From contig JACJWW010000013.1 of NCBI GenBank assembly GCA_020636935.1, forward strand, positions 1 to 57,378: a stretch of DNA of 57,378 bases, given 5' to 3'. The notes under the pieces are model-generated. The model was not told where the DNA came from. It worked only from the letters and a program-made list of their open reading frames with translations, and made no database searches. Of this stretch, positions 17,469 to 25,079 are shown one piece after another (position 1 is the stretch's first letter; every line of letters starts with the position of its first letter). The stretch comes from Nocardioidaceae bacterium (GTDB lineage: Bacteria; Actinomycetota; Actinomycetes; Propionibacteriales; Nocardioidaceae). Made by a program: the position numbers and the translations under genes.

Positions 17469-17855
17469 CTAGGGCCCATCTGGGTCAGGCTCGTGTTTCT
17501 GATTTTGCTCGGCCTGCCAATCGTCGAGTTGCTTGTCTTTCAACTGGCGCTGGTATTCGTCTCGCTGCTCCTGGGCACGTTGTCGCAGGCTACGCAAGAA
17601 GTCCTCATCATCATCAGGTCCTTGAGGAGTTGGTGACCCATTGCGGAGATGCGGGTTCGACCTACCCTGGCCATTGGCCCCCACCCAGAGATAGCCCACA
17701 GCACCAGCCAAAGGGAAAAGAATGATCAGGACCAGCCAAACAAACTTGGGCAAGCCCTTGATCTGGCTATCGGGACGTTGTAAACAATCCACCAAGGCAT
17801 AGATGGCCAACACCAAGGCGACAATGCCCACCAACAGTCCGAAGCGAATCACCAC
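17469..17855 (-). CDS. Small membrane protein, PLDc_N (phospholipase-D nuclease N-terminal) type
   Basis: 128 residues: two membrane helices (residues 3-22 and 38-60) separated by DCLQRPDSQIKGLPKFVW, which matches the PLDc_N signature, then a long hydrophilic, highly charged tail (DDDEDFLRSLRQRAQEQRDEYQRQLKD) likely to form a coiled coil. Function unknown. Two adjacent GTG codons can serve as start (17855 or 17852). A TAGACT box lies exactly 6 nt before 17852, favouring leaderless initiation there. It is upstream of coaE and divergent from the acyl-AMP ligase. Confidence 0.75.
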   Translation of the reverse strand: MVIRFGLLVGIVALVLAIYALVDCLQRPDSQIKGLPKFVWLVLIILFPLAGAVGYLWVGANGQGRSNPHLRNGSPTPQGPDDDEDFLRSLRQRAQEQRDEYQRQLKDKQLDDWQAEQNQKHEPDPDGP

Positions 17856-17858
17856 TTC

Positions 17859-17864
17859 AGTCTA
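17859..17864 (-). promoter_or_regulatory. Leaderless -10 box of the PLDc_N-type gene
   Basis: TAGACT on the minus strand, 6 nt before GTG 17852 (3 nt before GTG 17855), so it supports the second GTG as the start. Confidence 0.4.
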
Positions 17865-17884
17865 CGGAGTCAGGCCCAGCATCG

Positions 17885-19234
17885 GTGGAGGAGAGCAGGA
17901 CCGGCCCTCGAATCCTGACCATAGGCCATGATGTGACGATGGTGCCTGTGAAAGAGCCTGAGGAATTGGCGCCTGGAGACCGTGTCGGGCTACTGGTGCC
18001 TGGGTCACGGATCTATCTAGATGTCGTGTTGTCGCTCCTGGTCCGAGGGATCATCCCTGTTCCGATGGATCCTCACATGACCGAGGCCGAGCGACGTCGG
18101 ATCCTGCCCGGACTCGACCTCACGCTGATCGTGGATGATCCCGACCTTCTGGAGCCGCTGGACTTCGGATGGTCGCCTGGTGACCTGCCATTGGGCCGCC
18201 CCATGCACTTGACCAGCGGCACGACGGGCACCCCCAAGGGTGTCTGGAGTGATGTGCTCTCGCGCCATGACGCTCAAGAGTTGCTCTCAGAGGAGGCGGA
18301 ACTGTGGGGGTTCAACCATGCAGACCGCCATCTCTTGGTGGGGCCCGTGCACCACTCAGCGCCGTTGCGGTTCGCGTCGTACACCCTGCTGGCCGGAGGC
18401 CAGGTCGTGGGATTCGACAACTCCGGAAGGCAGCCGAGCTTTGACCCGGCCTTCTTGACACAACAGATCAACGACCATCACCCGACCTCGCTCTTCGGCG
18501 CCCCCACTCACATACAGCGTCTCTTTCGCTACTGGGAGACGCACGGGCAACCAGACCTGTCCTCTTTTCGTCTGGTTGCCCATGCCGGTGCCCCCTGCCC
18601 CGAGTCGACCAAACGCCGCCTCATCGACGCATGCCCTCCGGGGTCTGTATGGGAGTTCTACGGCTCGACGGAGGGACAGTTCACAACCTGTTCGAGCAAG
18701 GCATGGGAGCAGCACCCGGGCACAGTGGGCCGAGCTCGGCCTGGTCGAAAACTCAGGGTGGATGAGCAGGGTCAATTCTGGTGCGCCACACCAGAGCACG
18801 CTCGCTTCACCTACTTCAACGATCCGGAGAAAACAGCAGCAGCTTGGGCCGAGAACGAATTCACCGTGGGCGACTTGGGCCGCATTGATGCTGACGGCTT
18901 TGTCTATCTGGACGGCAGACGTGATGACCTGATCATCAGTGGCGGAGTCAATGTCTACCCGACTGAAGTCGAGCAGGTTCTGGGGCAATACCCAGGTGTT
19001 GTGGAAGTCGCGGTCTTTGCACAGGCTGACGACGAATGGGGCCAGCGTGTCTGTGTCGCACTTGTCGGTGAAGTGAACCTAAACGAGATCAAGGCCTACG
19101 CCAGGTCCAACCTGACTCCAGCCAAGCGACCCAAGACCTGGCACCTGGTCAACGCACTCCCCCGCACCCCATCGGGGAAGATTCAGCGCCAAGTGCTGGC
19201 CGATGGTGTGCCCGAAATCCAACAAAGGCACTGA
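17885..19234 (+). CDS. AMP-dependent acyl-CoA synthetase/ligase
   Basis: 449-residue adenylate-forming (ANL superfamily) enzyme. The phosphate-binding loop is MHLTSGTTGTPKGVWSD (residues 107-123), WEFYGSTEG (A5) lies near 257, and YLDGRRDDLIISGGVNVYP (A7-A8) and the terminal PRTPSGKIQRQVL with the catalytic Lys follow. It is shorter than typical FadD proteins because the N-terminal domain is abbreviated. Such enzymes activate a carboxylate as acyl-AMP and then form a thioester; the substrate cannot be read. The start is GTG 17885, with MVPVKEPEEL an internal alternative. A secreted arylsulfotransferase-like gene follows after 20 nt. Confidence 0.85.
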   Translation: MEESRTGPRILTIGHDVTMVPVKEPEELAPGDRVGLLVPGSRIYLDVVLSLLVRGIIPVPMDPHMTEAERRRILPGLDLTLIVDDPDLLEPLDFGWSPGDLPLGRPMHLTSGTTGTPKGVWSDVLSRHDAQELLSEEAELWGFNHADRHLLVGPVHHSAPLRFASYTLLAGGQVVGFDNSGRQPSFDPAFLTQQINDHHPTSLFGAPTHIQRLFRYWETHGQPDLSSFRLVAHAGAPCPESTKRRLIDACPPGSVWEFYGSTEGQFTTCSSKAWEQHPGTVGRARPGRKLRVDEQGQFWCATPEHARFTYFNDPEKTAAAWAENEFTVGDLGRIDADGFVYLDGRRDDLIISGGVNVYPTEVEQVLGQYPGVVEVAVFAQADDEWGQRVCVALVGEVNLNEIKAYARSNLTPAKRPKTWHLVNALPRTPSGKIQRQVLADGVPEIQQRH

Positions 19235-19242
19235 ATGTGACC

Positions 19243-19248
19243 TAGCGT
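19243..19248 (+). promoter_or_regulatory. Leaderless -10 box of the arylsulfotransferase-like gene
   Basis: TAGCGT, 6 nt before ATG 19255, placed in the 20-nt gap after the acyl-AMP ligase stop. It suggests an independent promoter despite the close spacing. Confidence 0.4.
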
Positions 19249-19254
19249 GAGCTG

Positions 19255-21321
19255 ATGAACATCTCGTTCCGAGTCATCGTGTGCGTCTTGCTCCTGCCCC
19301 TGACAGTTGTTCTCACTCAAGGGGCTCCCGCATCAGCTGAGGTGTCGCGCACTCTGACGGTCAATGGCCAAGGCACGGCGATGTATCCGGCGTACGCCCC
19401 GGTAGTGACTCGATATGGCATCACCACGGACTCCACCTCGGTCGGCAGTGTCGAGATAGTTGCCACCACCACCGACCCGTCGGGACAAGTATTGATCAAT
19501 GGTCAACCCCGCGGTGGATCCACTCGCGTCAGCGGACTCAGCGCTGGCGAGGAGATCTCCGTGATTTTCGATGATGCCTTAGGTCGCACCGCCCATTCAT
19601 TGGTCTACCTGCCACAGGGCTTCCCGAAGCTCAAGGCAACCGACTACGACAGTGGCCTTACGCCACAGGCTGTAGCGATCACACCAACTAGATTCAAGGA
19701 TGACAAACCGGCCTTTGAAGCCATCGTCAATCGTGATGGAGTCCCATTCTGGGTTGATGCAGACAATCGCGGCATGGACCTAAAGCAACAGCATGGCCGC
19801 TGGACGGTGTCCAGAAAATCCATGGGTTTGGTGCATTTGGGAGCGCAGATGGAGCCGGAGAAGTCTCTTACGACCTCCCCATATCCGACCGACAGCCACG
19901 ACTCCGTCTTGCTGCCCAATGGCAATGCCGTGTTGATGTCATATGCGGTCGATCCGGCAACCCAGCTGGTCCACGCCGTCATTCAGGAGGTTGACGGCAC
20001 AAACCACCCTGTTTTCACGTGGAACTCCCGCGACCACATCGACCCAGTCACAGACTCAGTAAACCCACCACCGGGCACGGACTACGCTCACATCAACAGC
20101 CTGCAGATACTCCCAAACGGTGACATCTTGGCGTCATTCCGCAATCTCAGTGCTGTGTTACGAATCGCCCGAGCCGCACACGACGGATATCAGGAAGGCG
20201 AAGTGATCTGGAGGTTCGGAGGGCGCCGCTCCGACTTCACCTTCCCCAGCGGCGAGAACGGCCCCTGCGCTCAACACTCCGCCACCCTGCACCCCGACGG
20301 CAAGTTGGTGCTCTTTGACAACTCCCCGAACCCCTTTTGGGGAAAGCTATGCGTTGACCAACATGATCCGGCCAAACCTGTCTACGCCAACGGTCCAACT
20401 CGGGTCACGACCTATGACCTCGATGAAATCAACCTGACCGCCACGGTCTCCTCCGAATACAGTCCCGCAGGCTATGCCGCAGGCTTCGCAGGTTCGGCTT
20501 TCAGGCTCGACAACGACCACATCTTGATCGGATGGGGTGGCGCACAGACGTCCATCGCCCAAGAAATCAATTCCAGTGGCGACTTGGTGTGGGATCTCAG
20601 AGACGACAATCCGGTCATCGGTGAGAGATTCATGACCTATCGAGCTCACTCCGGGAGTTGGACAGACACCACTCCTCCAACGATCCAGACATCTCTGCCC
20701 AAACACTCGACTGTCACTCAGGGCAGCCAAACAATCGTCTCGATCAGTTGTCACGATCGCGGCGGCTCAGCATTGGCGACCTGCGAAATCCCAGACCATG
20801 GCGACCTTGTCTTGGACACAAGCACGCCAGGAGCCAAGAAGATCACTGCAAGGGCGACCGACCTCGCCGGCAATCAGGTTGAGCAGGAGTTCAGCTGGAC
20901 GGTGACCCCTGGCAATGCTCCGGCGGTGAGGGTGCACCGGGCCGGTTCCAAATCCAAGAAGGGCCAGCAGCTTTCTGGAGCACTCCTGTCCAGGCGCAAG
21001 ACACGGGCTCGAGCAGTAGTGGTCTTGACCAACAACAACTTGGTTCCAGATGTGATCCAAGTGCGCGTAAGCATGACCAAGAAGTCCTTTCGCGCCACAT
21101 GGCGCACGATGGGCAAAGAAGTCACCAAACAGCTAAACCAAAATCTGTGGAAGACCCGCACCTTGCAACCCGGAGAGTCGCAAGAACTCACTCTCGTCCT
21201 CAGGGCTGGCAGGCACCGCCTTCGCCTCGGCACGGCATCGCTCAGGATGTCATCGTTCTCAGAGCTTTCCGGGCAGAGCGTCATCCAAGACATCCGCCTC
21301 ACAACCAGACGGGCGAGATAG
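19255..21321 (+). CDS. Secreted arylsulfotransferase (ASST)-family protein with C-terminal Ig-like region
   Basis: 688 residues. A signal peptide (residues 1-28, cut likely after ASA) is followed by a small beta domain and then repeated beta-propeller blades. Blades carry LPNG/HPDG turns: HDSVLLPNG, HINSLQILPNGD, HSATLHPDGK. His215, His279, Arg296 and His341 have the order and similar spacing to the His-His-Arg-His catalytic set of ASST enzymes, which move sulfate from one phenol to another without PAPS. Residues 470-550 look like a bacterial Ig-like domain (DRGGSALATCEIPDHG), and the tail is Lys/Arg-rich and repeat-like. The catalytic role is inferred; some family members are non-enzymatic. 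Its own -10 box precedes ATG 19255. Confidence 0.75.
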   Translation: MNISFRVIVCVLLLPLTVVLTQGAPASAEVSRTLTVNGQGTAMYPAYAPVVTRYGITTDSTSVGSVEIVATTTDPSGQVLINGQPRGGSTRVSGLSAGEEISVIFDDALGRTAHSLVYLPQGFPKLKATDYDSGLTPQAVAITPTRFKDDKPAFEAIVNRDGVPFWVDADNRGMDLKQQHGRWTVSRKSMGLVHLGAQMEPEKSLTTSPYPTDSHDSVLLPNGNAVLMSYAVDPATQLVHAVIQEVDGTNHPVFTWNSRDHIDPVTDSVNPPPGTDYAHINSLQILPNGDILASFRNLSAVLRIARAAHDGYQEGEVIWRFGGRRSDFTFPSGENGPCAQHSATLHPDGKLVLFDNSPNPFWGKLCVDQHDPAKPVYANGPTRVTTYDLDEINLTATVSSEYSPAGYAAGFAGSAFRLDNDHILIGWGGAQTSIAQEINSSGDLVWDLRDDNPVIGERFMTYRAHSGSWTDTTPPTIQTSLPKHSTVTQGSQTIVSISCHDRGGSALATCEIPDHGDLVLDTSTPGAKKITARATDLAGNQVEQEFSWTVTPGNAPAVRVHRAGSKSKKGQQLSGALLSRRKTRARAVVVLTNNNLVPDVIQVRVSMTKKSFRATWRTMGKEVTKQLNQNLWKTRTLQPGESQELTLVLRAGRHRLRLGTASLRMSSFSELSGQSVIQDIRLTTRRAR

Positions 21322-21374
21322 CCTCATCGGTTGAGCTCGCCCCATGCTCGCGATGGTCAAGAAGAGACAACGAA

Positions 21375-21416
21375 AACGATTGGGGCGGCTGGTTCACGCC
21401 AGCCGCCCCAATCGTT
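21375..21416 (-). terminator. Intrinsic terminator of rpsA
   Basis: An 18-bp perfect stem (21375-21392 with 21399-21416) with a 6-nt loop lies 16 nt after the rpsA stop. On the minus strand it is followed by TTTTCGTT, giving a short U-run. From the plus strand it also follows the arylsulfotransferase-like gene, so it may act in both directions. Confidence 0.8.
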
Positions 21417-21431
21417 GGTCAAACTCCAGAC

Positions 21432-22895
21432 TCAGTTGCCTCCGGTGAGCTTCTCTCGAAGCGCTTGGAGGGCCTCGTCGCTGGCGAGTGCGCCAGCGTC
21501 GGCAGCGGGGGCCTCCGAGCTGTACGACGATGCCTCACCTGCGTCGGCGTCGGCTTCCTTGGCCTCAGCCTGCTGCTTGACGTGGGCTTCCCAGCGCTCG
21601 TGGGCGCGAGCGTACTGGTCTTCCCACAGCTTGCGCTGGTCCTCATAGCCCTCAAGCCACTCTCCGGTGTCGGGATCGAAGCCTTCTGGGTAGATGTAGT
21701 TGCCCTGCTCGTCGTAGCTGGCCGACATGCCGTAGAGGGTGGGATCAAACTCTTCAGCCTCGGCAGCGGTCTCGGTCTCATTGGCCTGCTTGAGGCTGAG
21801 TGAGATCCGACGACGCTCAAGATCGATATCGATGATCTTGACCATTACGTCATCACCGACCTGAACGACCTGTTCGGGGATCTCGACATGACGCTCAGCA
21901 AGCTCAGAGATGTGCACCAAGCCCTCGATGCCCTCCTCGACCCGGACGAAGGCGCCGAAAGGCACCAGTTTGGTGACCTTGCCGGGCACGATCTGGCCCA
22001 TCTGGTGAGTCCGAGCGAAGTGCTGCCATGGGTCTTCCTGGGTGGCCTTGAGCGACAAGGACACCCGCTCGCGATCCATGTCAACGTCAAGGACCTCAAC
22101 GGTGACTTCGTCACCCACAGCAACGACCTCATTGGGATGGTCGATGTGCTTCCAGGAGAGTTCCGAGACGTGCACGAGACCGTCCACGCCACCGAGGTCG
22201 ACGAAGGCACCGAAGTTGACGATCGAAGAGACCGCGCCCTTGCGGATCTGGCCCTTCTGCAACTGGTTGAGGAAGCCATGGCGCACCTCAGACTGGGTCT
22301 GCTCCAACCAAGAGCGACGCGAAAGCACAACATTGTTGCGATTCTTGTCAAGCTCAATGATCTTCGCCTCAAGGGTCTGGCCCACATAGGGCTGCAGATC
22401 ACGCACTCGCCGCATTTCAACCAACGACGCAGGCAAGAAACCACGCAGACCGATGTCAAGGATCAAACCACCCTTGACCACCTCGATGACGGTGCCTTCG
22501 ACAACGCCGTCTTCTTCCTTGACCTTCTCGATGGTCCCCCAAGCGCGCTCGTACTGGGCGCGCTTCTTGGACAGGATCAGACGGCCTTCCTTGTCCTCCT
22601 TCTGGAGGACCAAAGCCTCGACCTGATCGCCGACATTGACGATCTCAGTGGGATCAACGTCGTGCTTGATCGAGAGCTCACGCGACGGAATGACACCTTC
22701 GGTCTTGTAGCCGATGTCAAGGAGGACTTCGTCGCGGTCGACCTTGACGATCGTGCCGTCGACGATGTCGCCGTCGTTGAAGTATTTGATGGTCTGGTCA
22801 ATGGCGGCGAGGAAGTCTGCCTCGGAGCCGATGTCATTGACTGCGACCTGGGGAGCCCCAGAAATAGCTGGGGAAATGGTGGGGGAACTCGTCAT
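21432..22895 (-). CDS. rpsA: 30S ribosomal protein S1
   Basis: 487 residues with four S1 RNA-binding repeats: GDIVDGTIVKVDRDEVLLDIG (first, about residue 41), EGTVIEVVKGGLILDIGLRG, KGAVSSIVNFGAFVDLGGVDG and PGKVTKLVPFGAFVRVEEG. The C-terminal 90 residues are acidic and Ala-rich, typical of actinobacterial S1. It binds mRNA on the small subunit. No Shine-Dalgarno precedes ATG 22895. It lies in the standard actinobacterial neighbourhood of polA and coaE, here with the arylsulfotransferase and envelope genes inserted around it. Confidence 0.96.
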   Translation of the reverse strand: MTSSPTISPAISGAPQVAVNDIGSEADFLAAIDQTIKYFNDGDIVDGTIVKVDRDEVLLDIGYKTEGVIPSRELSIKHDVDPTEIVNVGDQVEALVLQKEDKEGRLILSKKRAQYERAWGTIEKVKEEDGVVEGTVIEVVKGGLILDIGLRGFLPASLVEMRRVRDLQPYVGQTLEAKIIELDKNRNNVVLSRRSWLEQTQSEVRHGFLNQLQKGQIRKGAVSSIVNFGAFVDLGGVDGLVHVSELSWKHIDHPNEVVAVGDEVTVEVLDVDMDRERVSLSLKATQEDPWQHFARTHQMGQIVPGKVTKLVPFGAFVRVEEGIEGLVHISELAERHVEIPEQVVQVGDDVMVKIIDIDLERRRISLSLKQANETETAAEAEEFDPTLYGMSASYDEQGNYIYPEGFDPDTGEWLEGYEDQRKLWEDQYARAHERWEAHVKQQAEAKEADADAGEASSYSSEAPAADAGALASDEALQALREKLTGGN

Positions 22896-23113
22896 GAGGA
22901 AAGGTGTTCCTAGGGGTTGATAGATGTCGTTGTGGCATGCGCAAGGGCCGGTTTCACCATCACGATTTCCCTGTTGGGAGCGTCGCTTGCCCCTAGCGGG
23001 GCCGACAGCGAGCCAGCGACTGCTATGTCTGAGTCACAGGCAAGCGATTGTGCACCCCCTAGGGTACGTCGCCGCCCCCCTGATCGTCCAACCAGGTCGG
23101 CCCTGGTCACCGA

Positions 23114-23119
23114 TAACCT
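23114..23119 (+). promoter_or_regulatory. Leaderless -10 box of the methyltransferase next to rpsA
   Basis: TAACCT, 6 nt before GTG 23126. The 230-bp region between it and rpsA (22896-23125) is otherwise free of recognisable features and should hold both divergent promoters. Confidence 0.4.
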
Positions 23120-23125
23120 GTCCGT

Positions 23126-23926
23126 GTGGGCGACGTCGAACCAATTCGAATACCAGTCAGCGAGTCAGAGTCACTGCGGATCAATTCCGCTGATTGGGAT
23201 CGCTATGCGGATGAATACCAAGCAACCCACGGAGAGTTCTTGGGCGACAGTGGCTTCCTCTGGGGCCCCGAAGGACTACGCGAAGATGACCTGCAAGCGT
23301 TGGGTCCCCCCTCGGGCAAGCGCATCCTTGAACTCGGCTGTGGGGCGGCACAATGCTCAAGGTGGGCAGCCGAACGCGGTGCCTCCGCAATCGGTATCGA
23401 TGTCTCGATGCGCCAACTTCAACACAGCCGACGGATCGATCAAGACCACGGCATCCAGATTCCGACTGTTTGTGCCAGCGCGGCCCAACTGCCGTTTCGG
23501 GATGAATCCTTTGACATCGTGTTCTCCGCATTCGGCGCACTTCAATTCATTGCCGACGCCAAGAGCCTTTGCGATGAGATCGCTCGAGTGCTTTCTCCGG
23601 GCGGACGCCTGAGTTTTTCAATCACTCATCCGACTCGATGGATGTTCTTGGATGACCCGGGCCCCGATGGTCTTACTGCTTGCCAGTCCTATTGGGATCG
23701 TACGCCGTACGTCGAGATCGATTCGGTGACCAGCGAGCCGATGTACGCCGAGCATCACCGCACCATCGGCGACTGGGTCCGGGCATTGGCTCAAGCGGGC
23801 TTTGTGATTGTCGACCTGGTCGAGCCTGAGTGGCCCCCGACACACGATCGCACTTGGGGCGGTTGGAGCCGCACCCGCGGCCTGCTGACCCCAGGCACCG
23901 CGATTTACATCGCGGACAAGGCCTAG
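23126..23926 (+). CDS. Class I SAM-dependent methyltransferase
   Basis: 266-residue Rossmann methyltransferase. SAM motif I is RILELGCGAAQCSRWAAERG (near residues 68-87), followed by the acidic strand-2 residue in AIGIDVS, motif IV DIVFSAFGALQFI and RVLSPGGRLSFSITHP. The N-terminal NSADWDRYADEYQATHGEFLG segment is typical of actinobacterial methyltransferases encoded beside rpsA. Substrate unknown. GTG 23126 is set by the leaderless-type promoter. Confidence 0.85.
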   Translation: MGDVEPIRIPVSESESLRINSADWDRYADEYQATHGEFLGDSGFLWGPEGLREDDLQALGPPSGKRILELGCGAAQCSRWAAERGASAIGIDVSMRQLQHSRRIDQDHGIQIPTVCASAAQLPFRDESFDIVFSAFGALQFIADAKSLCDEIARVLSPGGRLSFSITHPTRWMFLDDPGPDGLTACQSYWDRTPYVEIDSVTSEPMYAEHHRTIGDWVRALAQAGFVIVDLVEPEWPPTHDRTWGGWSRTRGLLTPGTAIYIADKA

Positions 23927-23954
23927 TCTGAGATTGGCCAGACCACGCTGCAGG

Positions 23955-24953
23955 TCAGGCCAACTTCTCGTCTTGACGACGCCTGCCGTTGAGGGTCAAG
24001 ACCACACCACCAAGTGCAAGCGCCAAACCAAGCAGGATGCCAACGAGTGGAAGCCAGGTGCGCACGATCTTGAGCAGGGTTGCCTTCGAGCCATATTCCT
24101 TGGCATTGGCCTTGACATCACGCTCAGGATAGGCCGCGCTGGCATCGGTCACCGTGGCAACCTTCTCGCCCTGGTAGTTCAAGGTCACGAGCGGGTTGGA
24201 CTCCAAGTTGACGTATGCACCGGTCTCCGGCTCGATCCAGAAGTTGACGGTGTTGCTGTAGAGCCTGTCCAGGGTCACATCACCGTCGATTGGGAGTCCA
24301 AAGGTTGACGCGGGTGCCACCTGGGTGCCGGCATCGGTCTCATCGACCTTGGACTGGAACTTGTAAGTGGTGACACCGTCGATCTTCTCGGTCCCCTTGT
24401 AAGAGGCTGGCACCGCCTCGCGCAAGGTGGTGTCCCAAACCTGATAGGTCTTCTTCTGAGTGTTGAAGGGGAACTTCACCAGCAGGCCCTGGAACTTCAC
24501 ATCAGCATTGCGCTTTTCGGTGCCGGTATCGAGATCCGCGCCATCGGTGACGAAGGTGCCGCAGCATTGCACTGCTTCTGCAGTATTGGCGTCAAAGGCG
24601 ATCCGCGAGCGGGATGCCGACAACGGAGCGTGCCCATCTGACTTGTTGAACTCAGGAGCATCGCTGTAGCTCATCTGCTCCCACACGACGATGGGCTTGC
24701 CCAACTTTTCACTGATTTGCTTTGAGGCGTTCACATCGCCAACGGTGTTGACCGTCGTCAACAGGTCTCCGGTCTTTTCAGCCCGGTCAGCAATGCTGAA
24801 GAAGGTGGCATCCTCGGCAAAAGCCAAGGTCACGGAGTTCTGATTTGCTGGCGCCACCGCCAACCTGGGATAGGCGTAGAACTTGGACAACAAGCCCAAG
24901 GTCAACAAAAACACGCCCAAACCAACCAGTACGGCACCAAGCTTCTTAGCCAC
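23955..24953 (-). CDS. DUF3068 (PorA-family) membrane-anchored protein
   Basis: 332 residues: an N-terminal membrane helix (AVLVGLGVFLLTLGLLSKFY), a large extracytoplasmic domain of about 260 residues with paired Cys (AVQCCGTFVTDG) and the conserved YQVWDTTLREAVPASYKG and NFWIEPETGAYVN blocks, and a C-terminal helix ending in a Lys/Arg tail. This is the architecture of DUF3068 proteins such as Rv0227c. GTG 24953 is preferred over the longer frame because AGGGAG lies about 7 nt before it and the extension is cysteine-rich nonsense. It is divergent from the GT-C-like gene. Function unknown, but it co-occurs with AftD-type cell-wall genes. Confidence 0.8.
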   Translation of the reverse strand: MAKKLGAVLVGLGVFLLTLGLLSKFYAYPRLAVAPANQNSVTLAFAEDATFFSIADRAEKTGDLLTTVNTVGDVNASKQISEKLGKPIVVWEQMSYSDAPEFNKSDGHAPLSASRSRIAFDANTAEAVQCCGTFVTDGADLDTGTEKRNADVKFQGLLVKFPFNTQKKTYQVWDTTLREAVPASYKGTEKIDGVTTYKFQSKVDETDAGTQVAPASTFGLPIDGDVTLDRLYSNTVNFWIEPETGAYVNLESNPLVTLNYQGEKVATVTDASAAYPERDVKANAKEYGSKATLLKIVRTWLPLVGILLGLALALGGVVLTLNGRRRQDEKLA

Positions 24954-25079
24954 TTGTGACTCCCTGTTCGTGGAACGACTCGCCCGCTCCTGGATGGGAC
25001 AATAGCAGCGCCCACACACAATTGTCGTCAATAGTTGGCAGTTCCGGTCTACTTGGCCAAGATGTGACAAACTCCTGCC

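Noticed and set aside
21888..22913. Long plus-strand open frame (341 codons) over rpsA
   Set aside because: It lies entirely antisense to ribosomal protein S1 and mirrors its codon pattern; the sequence has no recognisable domain.
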